The position numbers and the translations under genes were made by a program. Below are positions 9,033-17,340 of a stretch of DNA of 37,922 nt, piece after piece; position 1 is the stretch's first letter; every line of letters starts with the position of its first letter. The DNA is from Treponema sp. (GTDB lineage: Bacteria > Spirochaetota > Spirochaetia > Treponematales > Treponemataceae), in contig JAFXWC010000019.1 in assembly GCA_017534445.1 (NCBI GenBank), positions 1-37,922 on the forward strand, read 5' to 3'. The notes beneath the pieces are model-generated. The model saw nothing but the letters and a program-made list of their open reading frames with translations, made no database searches and was not told the origin of the DNA.

Positions 9033-10109
9033 CTATTCAATGTCTGATGCGCTGTAGTAACCAGAGTCAATGAGCAATGACTTGTAGTTGCTCTTGTCAC
9101 CGTATACTGGTTCGCAAAGGTATGAAGGAATGATTCCTGTTCCGTTGTCATAAGTCTTTGTATCGTTGATTGGCGGTTCTGAACCCTTAGCGATAGCATC
9201 GACCATCTTTACAACCTGGCTAGCAAGTGTACGTGTATCCTTGAATACTGACATAGCCTGTGTTCCAGCGATCATGTTCTTTACAGATGGCTTGTCGCAG
9301 TCCTGACCAGTTACGAGTGGGAAGTTTGCTGCTGTGTAGCCAGCTGCTACAAGAGCGTTTGTGATACCCTGTGCAACAGAGTCGTTTGAAGAATAAACAG
9401 CGTCAAGCTTCTTTCCTGCAGGACCGTATCCCTGAGCAGCGATAAGGTTTTCCATACGCTTCTGGCCAGCTTCTGTAGACCAGTTCAAAGTTGCACACTG
9501 TGCTTCTGAAGTCTGTCCAGATGGGCAAACGAGAACGCCAGAGTCAAGGTATGGCTTAAGAACATCCATTGCACCACCGAAGAAGAAGTGGATGTTGTTG
9601 TCATCAGGTGAACCTGTGAACAATTCGATGTAAGCTGGATCGTCTGCTGTGCGTTCCTTGAGCTTAAGGTTGTCTACGAGGTATGTACCCTGGATTGTAC
9701 CAACTTTGTAGTTGTCGAATGTTGCATAGTATGTAACAGCATCGCTGTTCATGATAAGGCGGTCATAAGCGATAACTTTTACGCCCTGCTTCTTTGCTGT
9801 GTCAAGAACACCCTTAAGTGCACTACCATCGATAGAAGCAATAACAAGGATTGAGTCGCCCTGTGTGAGCATGTTTTCAATCTGGCTTGTCTGCTGAGCA
9901 ATGTCGTTGTTAGCATACTGAAGGTCTACGAAGTAACCGGCTGCTTCCAGTTCCTTCTTCATGTTAGCACCGTCCTGGTTCCAGCGCTGAAGTGATTTTG
10001 TTGGCATAGAAACACCAACTTTTACCTGCTTTGTCTTATTGCAAGATACGAATGAGAGTGCACTTGCAACCATTGCCAAAGATAAGAATAAACTAAGTAC
10101 CTTTTTCAT
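9033..10109 (-). CDS. chvE: Multiple-sugar-binding lipoprotein, ChvE-like
   Basis: Periplasmic-side sugar receptor of the GguAB transporter, 358 aa. It has a lipoprotein signal peptide with lipobox SFVSC (Cys about residue 23), so it should be tethered to the membrane. The mature part is a type I periplasmic fold: VKVGVSMPTKSLQRWNQDG at the start, QIENMLTQGDSILVIASIDGSAL, IAYDRLIMNSDAVTYYATFDN (ligand-contact Asp-Arg), AVYSSNDSVAQGI and VTGQDCDKPSVKNMIAG. The RWNQDG and AYDRLI motifs are those of ChvE and XylF relatives. A strong AAGGGGG ribosome site precedes ATG 10109. First gene of the operon. The hairpin after it suggests higher expression than the other two genes. Confidence 0.93.
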   Translation of the reverse strand: MKKVLSLFLSLAMVASALSFVSCNKTKQVKVGVSMPTKSLQRWNQDGANMKKELEAAGYFVDLQYANNDIAQQTSQIENMLTQGDSILVIASIDGSALKGVLDTAKKQGVKVIAYDRLIMNSDAVTYYATFDNYKVGTIQGTYLVDNLKLKERTADDPAYIELFTGSPDDNNIHFFFGGAMDVLKPYLDSGVLVCPSGQTSEAQCATLNWSTEAGQKRMENLIAAQGYGPAGKKLDAVYSSNDSVAQGITNALVAAGYTAANFPLVTGQDCDKPSVKNMIAGTQAMSVFKDTRTLASQVVKMVDAIAKGSEPPINDTKTYDNGTGIIPSYLCEPVYGDKSNYKSLLIDSGYYSASDIE

Positions 10110-10159
10110 AGAAAAAAGCCCCCTTTTCTTTAATTTTTTTCCCGTTTCTAATTCGGATA

Positions 10160-10191
10160 ATTATATATTACACGAATTCCACCTGCGTGGA
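10160..10191 (-). promoter_or_regulatory. chvE promoter -10 box with overlapping palindromic operator candidate
   Basis: TATAAT on the minus strand at 10165-10160 lies about 50 bases upstream of chvE. No good -35 hexamer is present; its place is taken by the palindrome TCCAC-CTGC-GTGGA (10178-10191). A weak -35 with an overlapping palindrome fits an activator- or repressor-controlled promoter. The protein that binds is unknown. Confidence 0.45.
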
Positions 10192-10338
10192 TTAGCATTA
10201 ATCTTGAATTTTTTGCGAATATAAGGATTTTTTTTGCTTTTTTTCATAACTTTTTTGCCCGCCATCTGGATTTTTTTGTGGTCAAAAAATTACCAATTCC
10301 GGTCTGCCCAGAGAAATACGCAGTGTGTGTGTTCTTCG

Positions 10339-10368
10339 TTGCCTAAAAGCATGGCTTTCTGCTATAAT
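10339..10368 (+). promoter_or_regulatory. argH promoter, predicted leaderless
   Basis: TTGCCT (10339-10344), 18 bases, TATAAT (10363-10368), then only 8 bases to ATG 10377. No Shine-Dalgarno sequence is present. The transcription start should fall within about two bases of the ATG. Confidence 0.65.
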
Positions 10369-10376
10369 CATTCATT

Positions 10377-11819
10377 ATGAAAACAACTTCTAAACAGACA
10401 AAATCCCACGGAACTCTTACCGGAGACAATCACAAGGCTTTGTGGAGCGGACGCTTTGCAGAGGGACCAGATGCCGCAGCCGTAGAATTTGAAACTTCTA
10501 TTAACGTAGATGAGCGCATGGCTCTGGATGACATCCGGGGCTCCGTAGCACATGCCACAATGCTTGGCGAACAGGAAATCATCAGCAAAAAAGAGGCAGC
10601 CCAGATTGTAAAGGGCCTTGAGTCTATAGAAAAAGACTTGCTTTCCGGCTCACTTAAAATAGACTATTCAGCGGAAGACATCCATTCATTTATAGAAGCA
10701 ACCCTTACGGACAGAATTGGAGAGGCAGGAAAAAAGCTCCACACCGGACGCAGCCGCAACGACCAGATTGCCCTTGACGAAAGGCTTTACCTCCGCCGCG
10801 TAATTCCGCTTTTGCAGAACAGAATAGTCACAACCATGGAAGCCCTTGTTAGCATAGCAAACGAACACAAAAAGACTCTTCTTACCGGATACACCCACAT
10901 GCAGCACGCCCAGCCCGGAACCCTTGCACAGCATCTTTTGGCCTGGACCTGTATGCTGCGCCGTGACTGGGAACGCCTGGAAGATTCCCTTGCACGCATA
11001 GCCGAATCTCCTCTTGGCAGCGGGGCTCTTCAGGGCAGTACCCTTCCTCTTAACCGCGAATTTGTTGCAGAAAAACTTGGCTTTGACGGGGTAACGCTTA
11101 ATTCGCTGGACAGCGTAAGTGACCGCGACTACTGCATAGAATTTACTTCTGACTTTGCCATGCTTCAGTCACACCTGAGCCGCATGTGCGAAGAAATTGT
11201 CCTGTGGAGCACAACCGAGTTTTCTTTTGTGGACCTTAGCGAAAAATGGTCTACCGGTTCTTCCATCATGCCGCAGAAAAAAAATCCCGACTTTGCAGAA
11301 CTAATCAGGGGACGCACCGGAAAAGTTTACGGTGACCTCTTTAACCTTCTGACTATGGTAAAAGGACTTCCACTTGCCTACGACCGAGACCTGCAGGAAG
11401 ACAAGGAGCCTCTCTTTGACGCGCTTGACACCGTGGAAGCAAACCTTAAAGTATTTACCGCAATGATAAGCAGCGCAAAATGGAATGTAAAGAAGATGGC
11501 AGAAAGCTGCGACGGAGGCTTTGCAAATGCCACGGATGTAGCAGAATACCTTGTGCAAAAGGGTATGCCCTTCCGTACAGCACATGGGGTTGCGGCAAAA
11601 GCAGTGCGCATGGCTATAGACGCAGGCCTTACTAAAATAGAAGATTTGTGCATGGAAGAACTCCAGCAGTGTTCTGAACTGATCCAGGAAGACATCTACG
11701 AAAAGCTTGACCCGGCAGCTTGCGTTGCCCAGCGAAAGACAAGCGGTGGACCTTCTCCTGTGACTACGGCAAAGCAGATAAAATTTTTGCAAAACTTCTG
11801 CAAGAAAAATAGAAAGTAA
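10377..11819 (+). CDS. argH: Argininosuccinate lyase
   Basis: Cytoplasmic lyase that splits argininosuccinate into arginine and fumarate, the last step of arginine synthesis. It has 480 residues against about 460 for the family; the extra part is an N-terminal extension of roughly 20 residues before the conserved LWSGRFAEG. Conserved blocks are HTGRSRNDQIALDERL (about 122-137), GYTHMQHAQPGTLAQH with the catalytic-region His (about 167-182), and the fumarase-superfamily signature SSIMPQKKNPD with the catalytic Ser loop (about 295-305). It stands alone; no argG or other arginine genes are nearby. The start is placed at ATG 10377 because a TATAAT box sits 8 bases upstream, implying a leaderless message. 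Confidence 0.97.
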   Translation: MKTTSKQTKSHGTLTGDNHKALWSGRFAEGPDAAAVEFETSINVDERMALDDIRGSVAHATMLGEQEIISKKEAAQIVKGLESIEKDLLSGSLKIDYSAEDIHSFIEATLTDRIGEAGKKLHTGRSRNDQIALDERLYLRRVIPLLQNRIVTTMEALVSIANEHKKTLLTGYTHMQHAQPGTLAQHLLAWTCMLRRDWERLEDSLARIAESPLGSGALQGSTLPLNREFVAEKLGFDGVTLNSLDSVSDRDYCIEFTSDFAMLQSHLSRMCEEIVLWSTTEFSFVDLSEKWSTGSSIMPQKKNPDFAELIRGRTGKVYGDLFNLLTMVKGLPLAYDRDLQEDKEPLFDALDTVEANLKVFTAMISSAKWNVKKMAESCDGGFANATDVAEYLVQKGMPFRTAHGVAAKAVRMAIDAGLTKIEDLCMEELQQCSELIQEDIYEKLDPAACVAQRKTSGGPSPVTTAKQIKFLQNFCKKNRK

Positions 11820-11837
11820 AGCAGCTACAGGACTTAA

Positions 11838-12000
11838 GGACGGTGCTCTTTTAGGCTCTACCATTTTGTCCCTACTCTAACTCGACAAACATGCCTATGC
11901 GTCACCGCCCTCGCTTGGAACTTCGCATATCCATGCTCGTTGCGAAATCCGGGGTTCCGCGTCAAATGTAAAACAAGCAGCGCCAAGGAGGGCGCGTCAT
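11838..12000. repeat. GC-rich intergenic repeat element, copy A
   Basis: Begins GGACGGTGCTC, has GCTCTACCAT 19 bases on, then GCGTCACCGCCCT and GGGGTTCCGC, all shared with copy C at 22832. It contains a small stem GCGCC/GGCGC near its right end. The rest of the 237-base gap between argH and the OmpA-like gene shows no coding signal. Confidence 0.7.
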
Positions 12001-12056
12001 TTGTTATTTCCATTAATGACAGTATCTGATTATTTCTAAAAACACCTTCCCCCACG

Positions 12057-13250
12057 CTATTCCAGTATGGTTATTTCTACGCGGCGGTTTTGGGCCATGC
12101 CTTCTGGGGTGGAGTTGTCAGCGATGGGTTTTGTTGCGCCCCAGCCTTTGCAGATGAATTTTTCGGCAGGAATGCCTCGCTTGCTAAGTTCACTGGCAAT
12201 GGCACGTGCGCGTTTTATGGAAAGGGACATTTCTCCAGAAGGATTGCCTGTTGATGCGGTGTGGCCTTCTACGAGGAATGAGGAATCTTTTGCGTTAAGA
12301 AGGACGCTTGCAATTTTGTCCAGGCGCTCTTTTTCGCTTTCCAAAAGCTGGTCGCTGTCCGGCTTGAACTGGAGGTTCTTTATGCTGATTTTAAGTCCGG
12401 CTGGTGTTTCTTCCACTGGAACTTCTGCGGGGGGAAGCTTTTCTTTTTTTACCGAAGTGATGATTTTTTTGCGGTCCACGGCAGGAGGATAATTCGTAAA
12501 GAGGCTGATTGTTCCCTTAAAGTCTACCTTGCGGCCGTCCTTGTAGAAAAATGATTCGTCTACGGTGTCGCGGACAACAAGGGCTGCCCCGCTTTCCTTG
12601 CTGATGGCTATTGTTGCGGAATGGGAGCCTGTTGCCCTGTCCAAAAGCGGGTCTCCTTCTGTGTCTGCAGGAACTTCTGCCGCAGAAAGGAAGCCGTAGC
12701 GGGTTGCCCACTTTGCGCTAACAATGTAGACTTCCGTTCCGTTGTAAACATCGTCTTTTAAGTAGGTGTATTCAGCGGTAAAGGGGATGCGGGTAAATTC
12801 CCCGGTGTTCATGGGGTCTACCACGCGCACAGAAGAAGCAGTCCATTTTTCTCCCTTGGAAATTTTTTGCTGGGGGTAGCAGGGAAAGCTTCTAAAGGTA
12901 GGGTAGCCGTTGTCCTGAATCATGGTAAAAGTGCCGTCGGATGCTATTTTGAATACAGAAGGAATTGCATCGTTTATTCCGGGCAGCTGTCTTTGCATGT
13001 TGCGCCTTGTTTCTTGCCAGACGTAGAAATTGCCGTCGTAGAGGTTTTCTTTTTGCACGATGAAAGAGCGGATTTCGCGGCTTAAAAGCCCTGTATACTT
13101 GCCGTTGTCGTACCTGCGCAAGTCCGTGCGTTCGGTAAAGGTGTAGTTTCCGCTTCCCTTGTAGCTGATTGAATTCTGAGCTGCAAGAAAAGCAGGTGGC
13201 AATATTATAGAAGAAAATGCAAAAATGACAGCAAAGAAGTGTTTTTTCAT
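12057..13250 (-). CDS. OmpA-family outer membrane/peptidoglycan-associated protein
   Basis: Exported protein of 397 aa. A signal peptide ends around residue 24 (FAVIFAFSSIILPPAFLAAQ). A beta-rich domain of about 250 residues follows that I do not recognise beyond treponemal OmpA-like proteins. A linker with PPAEVPVEETPAG (about 272-284) leads to an OmpA_C peptidoglycan-binding domain at about 288-397. This carries LQFKPDSDQLL, VEGHTASTGNPSGEMSLSIKRA and NRRVEITILE. The domain is expected to grip peptidoglycan from the periplasm. Start ATG 13250 has AGAGGCC seven bases upstream, but a TATAAT lies only 9 bases upstream (13265-13260), so ribosome site and promoter overlap and one of the two readings must be wrong. 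Confidence 0.88.
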   Translation of the reverse strand: MKKHFFAVIFAFSSIILPPAFLAAQNSISYKGSGNYTFTERTDLRRYDNGKYTGLLSREIRSFIVQKENLYDGNFYVWQETRRNMQRQLPGINDAIPSVFKIASDGTFTMIQDNGYPTFRSFPCYPQQKISKGEKWTASSVRVVDPMNTGEFTRIPFTAEYTYLKDDVYNGTEVYIVSAKWATRYGFLSAAEVPADTEGDPLLDRATGSHSATIAISKESGAALVVRDTVDESFFYKDGRKVDFKGTISLFTNYPPAVDRKKIITSVKKEKLPPAEVPVEETPAGLKISIKNLQFKPDSDQLLESEKERLDKIASVLLNAKDSSFLVEGHTASTGNPSGEMSLSIKRARAIASELSKRGIPAEKFICKGWGATKPIADNSTPEGMAQNRRVEITILE

Positions 13251-13415
13251 AAGGCCTCTATTATAAAAAACACAAAAGAGTAAACGGTTACAGATTATTT
13301 GCTAACAGTGCGAGAGTTCGGCGCCCGCATTCTCGCACAATTTTTCGTTTATGCAAAAAGACACGATAACGGAGAATTGCAAGGTAGTAAAGAAAATATT
13401 CCGCAAAATATAAAG

Positions 13416-13520
13416 GCACGGCAGGGGGTGGAGGGGCGGGCGCAAGCCCGTTGCGTTAGCAATGGAGCGGGTAGGGTCCCGCGGAACCCCGGAAGCCCCT
13501 TAGCATATAAAAGCGCCGCA
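13416..13520. repeat. GC-rich intergenic repeat element, copy B
   Basis: This fills much of the 347-base gap between the OmpA-like gene and the LacI-type gene. It contains GGCGCAAGCC-type and TTGCGTTAGCAA-type small stems, then AATGGAGCGGG and CGGAACCCCGGAAG, matching copies C and D. It is much richer in GC than the A/T-rich flanks. The remainder of the gap holds only the promoter of the next gene. Confidence 0.65.
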
Positions 13521-13554
13521 CTTTTATTTTTTAAGAAATTTAATCAAAAAATTA

Positions 13555-13582
13555 TTGATTTTTCACGAATATTGTGTAAAAT
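13555..13582 (+). promoter_or_regulatory. Promoter of the LacI-type regulator gene
   Basis: TTGATT (13555-13560), 16 bases, TAAAAT (13577-13582), 15 bases, ATG 13598. Predicted leader is about 9 bases with only a weak TAGG ribosome site. Confidence 0.5.
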
Positions 13583-13597
13583 TCATTTAGGTTTAAA

Positions 13598-14620
13598 ATG
13601 GCGACATTATTCGATATTGCACAGATAACAGGATTTTCTCAGGCTACGGTTCAGCGGGTGCTGGAAGGAAGGGATTCAATTGGTCAGGAAGCACGCAACC
13701 GCATTTTTTTAGCCGCAAAGCTTACCGGTTTTAAGTACGGAAAGGCAGAAAATGATGGCGTGGCAAAAGAGGCTAATTCTAAGCTGATTGGCGTTATTGC
13801 AGAAAAGGAATCTTTTACAAACGGTCTTGAACATCCGCTTTTTGGGGGAATTGTAAACAGTTTTAGGAATATTGCCTACAAAGACGGCTACGATTTGATT
13901 TTTATGTCCAAGGAGATGAATTCTTCCATTTCTTATATTGACCACTGCAAGTCGCGCAAAGTGGAGGGCATTCTTATACTGAATTCCGTTTACGGTGACC
14001 CAGAAATTACCAGCCTTGCCTCCAGCGGAATTCCATGTGTGTCTGCAAATGAATTTATTCCCGGAATATGCACGGTTGTTTCCGAAAACAAGGATGCCGC
14101 TTTTCATGGGGTTGAATATCTTATAGAAAAAGGGCACACAAACATTGGCTACATTGCTGGCCCCTACCTTGTAAATTCACCGGCTGCCATTGAGCGGGGT
14201 GAAGGCTACAAGATGGCAATAAAGGCTGCGGGCATAAAATACAAGAGCGAATACGTGGAAAAAGCTGCCCTTTGGGAACTAAAGCCCGGTTTTGAGGCAG
14301 CAAAGAAGCTTTTTACGCGTGCCCCAGAAATTACGGCTGTTTTTTGCGCTTCTGACCAACTTGCGGCTGGAACCATGCAATATCTTCAGACCATAGGAAA
14401 GCGCGTTCCCGACGACGTTTCACTGATTGGCTTTGATGACTCGCTCATATCGGAATGCAGCACACCGCCGCTTACAACCTTTAGGCAGGACAGAAAAAAG
14501 ATTGCCGAAGTTTGTGCAGAAAAGCTAATGGCCGCAATGAATGGTAAGGGCCAATACGAAATAGTGCGCATACCAGTGCAGTTCATAGAAAGGGAATCTG
14601 TTGCAGGGGTAAAAAACTAA
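13598..14620 (+). CDS. LacI-family transcriptional regulator
   Basis: DNA-binding sugar-type regulator, 340 aa. The N-terminal LacI helix-turn-helix is MATLFDIAQITGFSQATVQR (residues 1-20), followed by the hinge-region RNRIFLAAKLTGFKY. A type I periplasmic-binding-protein-like effector domain runs from about 60 to 335, with LIGVIAEKESF, GILILNSVYG, HTNIGYIAGP, FCASDQLAAGTMQYL and the C-terminal SLIGFDDSLISECSTPPLTTFRQD. Its target is not evident: no sugar operon adjoins it (OmpA-like gene divergent upstream, apbE convergent downstream), and the chvE operon is 3.5 kb away. Its helix 1 is slightly unusual (LFDIAQ in place of the common IKDVAR). Confidence 0.95.
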   Translation: MATLFDIAQITGFSQATVQRVLEGRDSIGQEARNRIFLAAKLTGFKYGKAENDGVAKEANSKLIGVIAEKESFTNGLEHPLFGGIVNSFRNIAYKDGYDLIFMSKEMNSSISYIDHCKSRKVEGILILNSVYGDPEITSLASSGIPCVSANEFIPGICTVVSENKDAAFHGVEYLIEKGHTNIGYIAGPYLVNSPAAIERGEGYKMAIKAAGIKYKSEYVEKAALWELKPGFEAAKKLFTRAPEITAVFCASDQLAAGTMQYLQTIGKRVPDDVSLIGFDDSLISECSTPPLTTFRQDRKKIAEVCAEKLMAAMNGKGQYEIVRIPVQFIERESVAGVKN

Positions 14621-14639
14621 GGATTACTATCCTAAAAAG

Positions 14640-15689
14640 TCATCTAAAAACAATATTGGAAAAACTTCCGTCCAACACTTCTATGTTTCCAGCCAGCTGC
14701 AGCGAAGCCTTTATTGACTTGTCGCCAAGGATGAACAAAGCGGCCGTCCGCTCAATCTTAAAGTATTCGGTGGGCCCAAGAATGTAAGCCGCCGTACTCA
14801 AAGCATCTGCCTGAATTGAAGAACGGGAAACTATCGTAACGCTGCCAATGTTGTTTTGCTCGGGGTAGCCTGTCTTTGGATTGATGATGTGGTGGTAGCG
14901 AACTCCGTCTTTTTCAAAAAAGCGCTCGTAGGCACCGCTGGTAACAACCGAATTGCTCTGGGCAAAATTTATCGCCAGTGCTTCCTTGCCAAGCGGTTCC
15001 TGGGGATTTTTTACCGCGACACGCCAATTGCTGCCGTCTTTTTTGCTTCCGTAAGCATATACGTTTCCGCCAAGATTCACTATGGCCTGCCTAACCCCGT
15101 GCTCTCCAAGAATGCGGGCCATTTCGTCTGCCGCGTAACCCTTTGCAATTCCGCCTAAATCAAGGGACATGCCCTTCTGCAAAAGAAAAATCTTCTTGCT
15201 GGTCTCGCCGTCTCCGGGATCCATCTGAACCATTCGCCAGTCAACCAGGGGAAGCACAGCATCTATTTCTTCCTGAGAGGGAACACGCGCATCTGCCGTA
15301 TTGATTCCCCACAGTTTTACCAAAGGGCCAACAGTAGGATCAAAAGCGCCGTCCGTCTTTTGCGCAAAATTCAGGGCTGTCTGAACAACATAATAAACGT
15401 CCCGGTGAACGGCAACCGCTTTTATTCCAGCCTGGGCATTCACCCGGCTAATGTCCGAGTCCCGCCTTGTCGCGCTGAACCTTTCATCTATTTCATTAAG
15501 GCGGACAAACAGCTCGTCATACAAACCTTCGCTAGCATCATCAAAGGCATTTATGGAACACACGGTTCCCAAAGCACCCTGGGTTCTTGTTGGCATGGTT
15601 TTCTTTGAACAAGAAAGGGTTACAGTTAGCAATAGCGCAACCGGCAGCAAAAGGACCGCAAGTGCCGCTTCTTTCAAATGCAAATTCAT
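14640..15689 (-). CDS. apbE: FAD:protein FMN transferase (ApbE family) lipoprotein
   Basis: Attaches FMN covalently to Thr/Ser of target proteins, such as RnfG/NqrC-type subunits, outside the cytoplasmic membrane. It has 349 aa from ATG 15689. A lipobox-like signal peptide (ALLLTVTLSC, Cys about 27) suggests a lipoprotein. Family blocks: GTVCSINAFDD, ERFSATRRDSDISRVNAQAG, GAFDPTVGPLVKLWGI, LDLGGIAKGYAADEMA, VNLGGNVYAYG and HHIINPKTGYP, followed by QADALSTAAYILG with the metal-binding Asp. ATG 15689 is preferred over TTG 15707: an excellent TTGTAA-17-TATAAT promoter ends 7 bases before it, which would place the transcription start on the ATG. Confidence 0.94.
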   Translation of the reverse strand: MNLHLKEAALAVLLLPVALLLTVTLSCSKKTMPTRTQGALGTVCSINAFDDASEGLYDELFVRLNEIDERFSATRRDSDISRVNAQAGIKAVAVHRDVYYVVQTALNFAQKTDGAFDPTVGPLVKLWGINTADARVPSQEEIDAVLPLVDWRMVQMDPGDGETSKKIFLLQKGMSLDLGGIAKGYAADEMARILGEHGVRQAIVNLGGNVYAYGSKKDGSNWRVAVKNPQEPLGKEALAINFAQSNSVVTSGAYERFFEKDGVRYHHIINPKTGYPEQNNIGSVTIVSRSSIQADALSTAAYILGPTEYFKIERTAALFILGDKSIKASLQLAGNIEVLDGSFSNIVFR

Positions 15690-15696
15690 CCCTTGG

Positions 15697-15725
15697 ATTA
15701 TAAACAATCCTTGTCTCTTTTACAA
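15697..15725 (-). promoter_or_regulatory. apbE promoter, predicted leaderless
   Basis: On the minus strand TTGTAA (15725-15720), 17 bases, TATAAT (15702-15697), 7 bases, ATG 15689. If transcription starts 6-7 bases after the -10 box, the mRNA begins at or one base before the start codon. Confidence 0.65.
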
Positions 15726-15842
15726 TTCCATTTCTACGCCATGCCATGCATTTTTAGCCGTAAGGACCCATGTAAAAAGCTTGCAGAAAACATCCGAAAC
15801 ATATAGATATAGATCACAAAAAGCATTCATGGGGATCCGTCT

Positions 15843-17264
15843 ATGGAAATGACAGTTGAACTCTTTGACAGCATTATCAACACTTCACAAGACTGCGTGT
15901 TCTGGAAGGACAAGGACAGACGCTTTCTTGGCGTAAACCAAGCCTTCCTTGATTTTTATGGCTTTGAATCGGCAAACATCCTGATTGGCAAAACAGACGA
16001 AGACATGGGCTGGCACTCGGACCCGGAGCCATTCAAGCAAGACGAACTTGCTGTCCTTTCCGGCAAAAGCACCTACAAGGTTCAGGGAAAATGCTTTATC
16101 CGCGGCGAAGAAAGGGACATTGTTGCGTCCAAGAGGCCCCTCTACGAAAACGGAAAGATTATTGGACTGGTAGGAAGCTTTATAGACATAACGGATGTCC
16201 TCCGCAGAAAGACTTCCTCTGAAAACAACCAGTCGGTTTACACAATTGGCAAGCTCAGAAAGTTCAGTTTCTTTGATAAAATAATAGACAAGATAAGCCT
16301 TAACGAAATTCTTGATCCGCTTACCGGAATAGTCTCGCGCGCATACGCCGTAAAGTTCGTACGCTCACTAATTGCGGAAGGAAGGCCATTCACCTTTACC
16401 ATGCTTGACCTTGACAACTTTAAGTTCATAAACGACAGTCTTGGCCACAGCGCGGGCGACAAAGTATTAACCACTGTTTCAAAAAATCTTGCGGAATACG
16501 TGGAAGGCTACGGTCTTGTCGGGCGTTTTGGCGGAGACGAGCTTTTGATGGTTGACCTTAAGCACACGGACAAGGACGACAAGATTTCCTTTTTCAAAGA
16601 CTTGTACACAAATTCCAAGGCCCTAAGAACGACAATCAGTTTTGGAAACGGCAACTCCTTTGTCACTGGAACAGCGGGCGCCGCTTCTTTTCCGGAAGAT
16701 GCTGGCACTTACGAGGAGCTCTTTGCAATAATAGACAAGATGCTTTACCTTGGCAAAAACAAGGGCAGGAACTGCTACACTGTCTATAACGAAGAAAAGC
16801 ACAAGGCCCTGGAAGTGGCAAAAATTGCAAGACACGGGGTCTTTACCTACATGCACCAAATCCGTACCAACATGGAAAAGGCCGAAAGTTTTGAACGCAA
16901 GCTAAAGATTGCCATGCCAATACTCTCCGAAATCCTTCGCATAAATGACCTGCATTACATCTGCAACGACGGAAGGCTCAAGTCCGTAATGAACCCAGAT
17001 TTTGACGGAGACGCATCCGACATCAAAAAACTCATGACCGACGACCTCTTTTCCGAGAACACGCTTAGCGAGGTAAAAAAGAAGTCCCCTGTCTTTTACG
17101 AAACCCTGACCGCAAGTGGCTTTAAGTCAGCCCTTATCGTGCGCATACGAAAAAACTCCAAGGTTTTGGGTTACCTAGTCTGCGCAGTAAACAGAAGCCT
17201 CCGCATCTGGCAAGAAAACGAGTGCGCTGTCCTCTACTACGTGGCCGGCCTACTAACAGAATAA
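15843..17264 (+). CDS. PAS-GGDEF protein with C-terminal GAF-like domain (probable diguanylate cyclase)
   Basis: Predicted cytoplasmic signalling enzyme making cyclic di-GMP, 473 aa, no membrane segment. An N-terminal PAS domain is at about 5-115 (DSIINTSQDCVFWKDKDRRF; GLVGSFIDITDVLRRK). The GGDEF domain is at about 155-310 (DPLTGIVSRAYAVKF, TMLDLDNFKFINDSLGHSAGD, active-site FGGDEL, FPEDAGTYEELFAIID, KNKGRNCY). A GAF-like C-terminal part at about 340-470 includes SGFKSALIVRIRKNSKVLGYLVC. No RxxD inhibitory site precedes GGDEL, so product inhibition through the I-site is not expected. The start has GGGGATCC upstream. It is divergent from apbE. Confidence 0.9.
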   Translation: MEMTVELFDSIINTSQDCVFWKDKDRRFLGVNQAFLDFYGFESANILIGKTDEDMGWHSDPEPFKQDELAVLSGKSTYKVQGKCFIRGEERDIVASKRPLYENGKIIGLVGSFIDITDVLRRKTSSENNQSVYTIGKLRKFSFFDKIIDKISLNEILDPLTGIVSRAYAVKFVRSLIAEGRPFTFTMLDLDNFKFINDSLGHSAGDKVLTTVSKNLAEYVEGYGLVGRFGGDELLMVDLKHTDKDDKISFFKDLYTNSKALRTTISFGNGNSFVTGTAGAASFPEDAGTYEELFAIIDKMLYLGKNKGRNCYTVYNEEKHKALEVAKIARHGVFTYMHQIRTNMEKAESFERKLKIAMPILSEILRINDLHYICNDGRLKSVMNPDFDGDASDIKKLMTDDLFSENTLSEVKKKSPVFYETLTASGFKSALIVRIRKNSKVLGYLVCAVNRSLRIWQENECAVLYYVAGLLTE

Positions 17265-17340
17265 CCCACAGCCACAAGAGTCTGCTCCCTGCTCTGGCAA
17301 TTCATTTGGAATTCATGTAGAATGTTCAACCGGAGGACTT

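Noticed and set aside
10110..10376. Riboswitch between chvE and argH
   Set aside because: The gap is AT-rich with two divergent promoters; no conserved aptamer-like pairing was seen, and argH appears leaderless.
13299..13628. Open frame crossing the gap upstream of the LacI-type gene
   Set aside because: It runs through GC-rich repeat copy B and into the regulator gene in another frame; no ribosome site and no protein-like composition.
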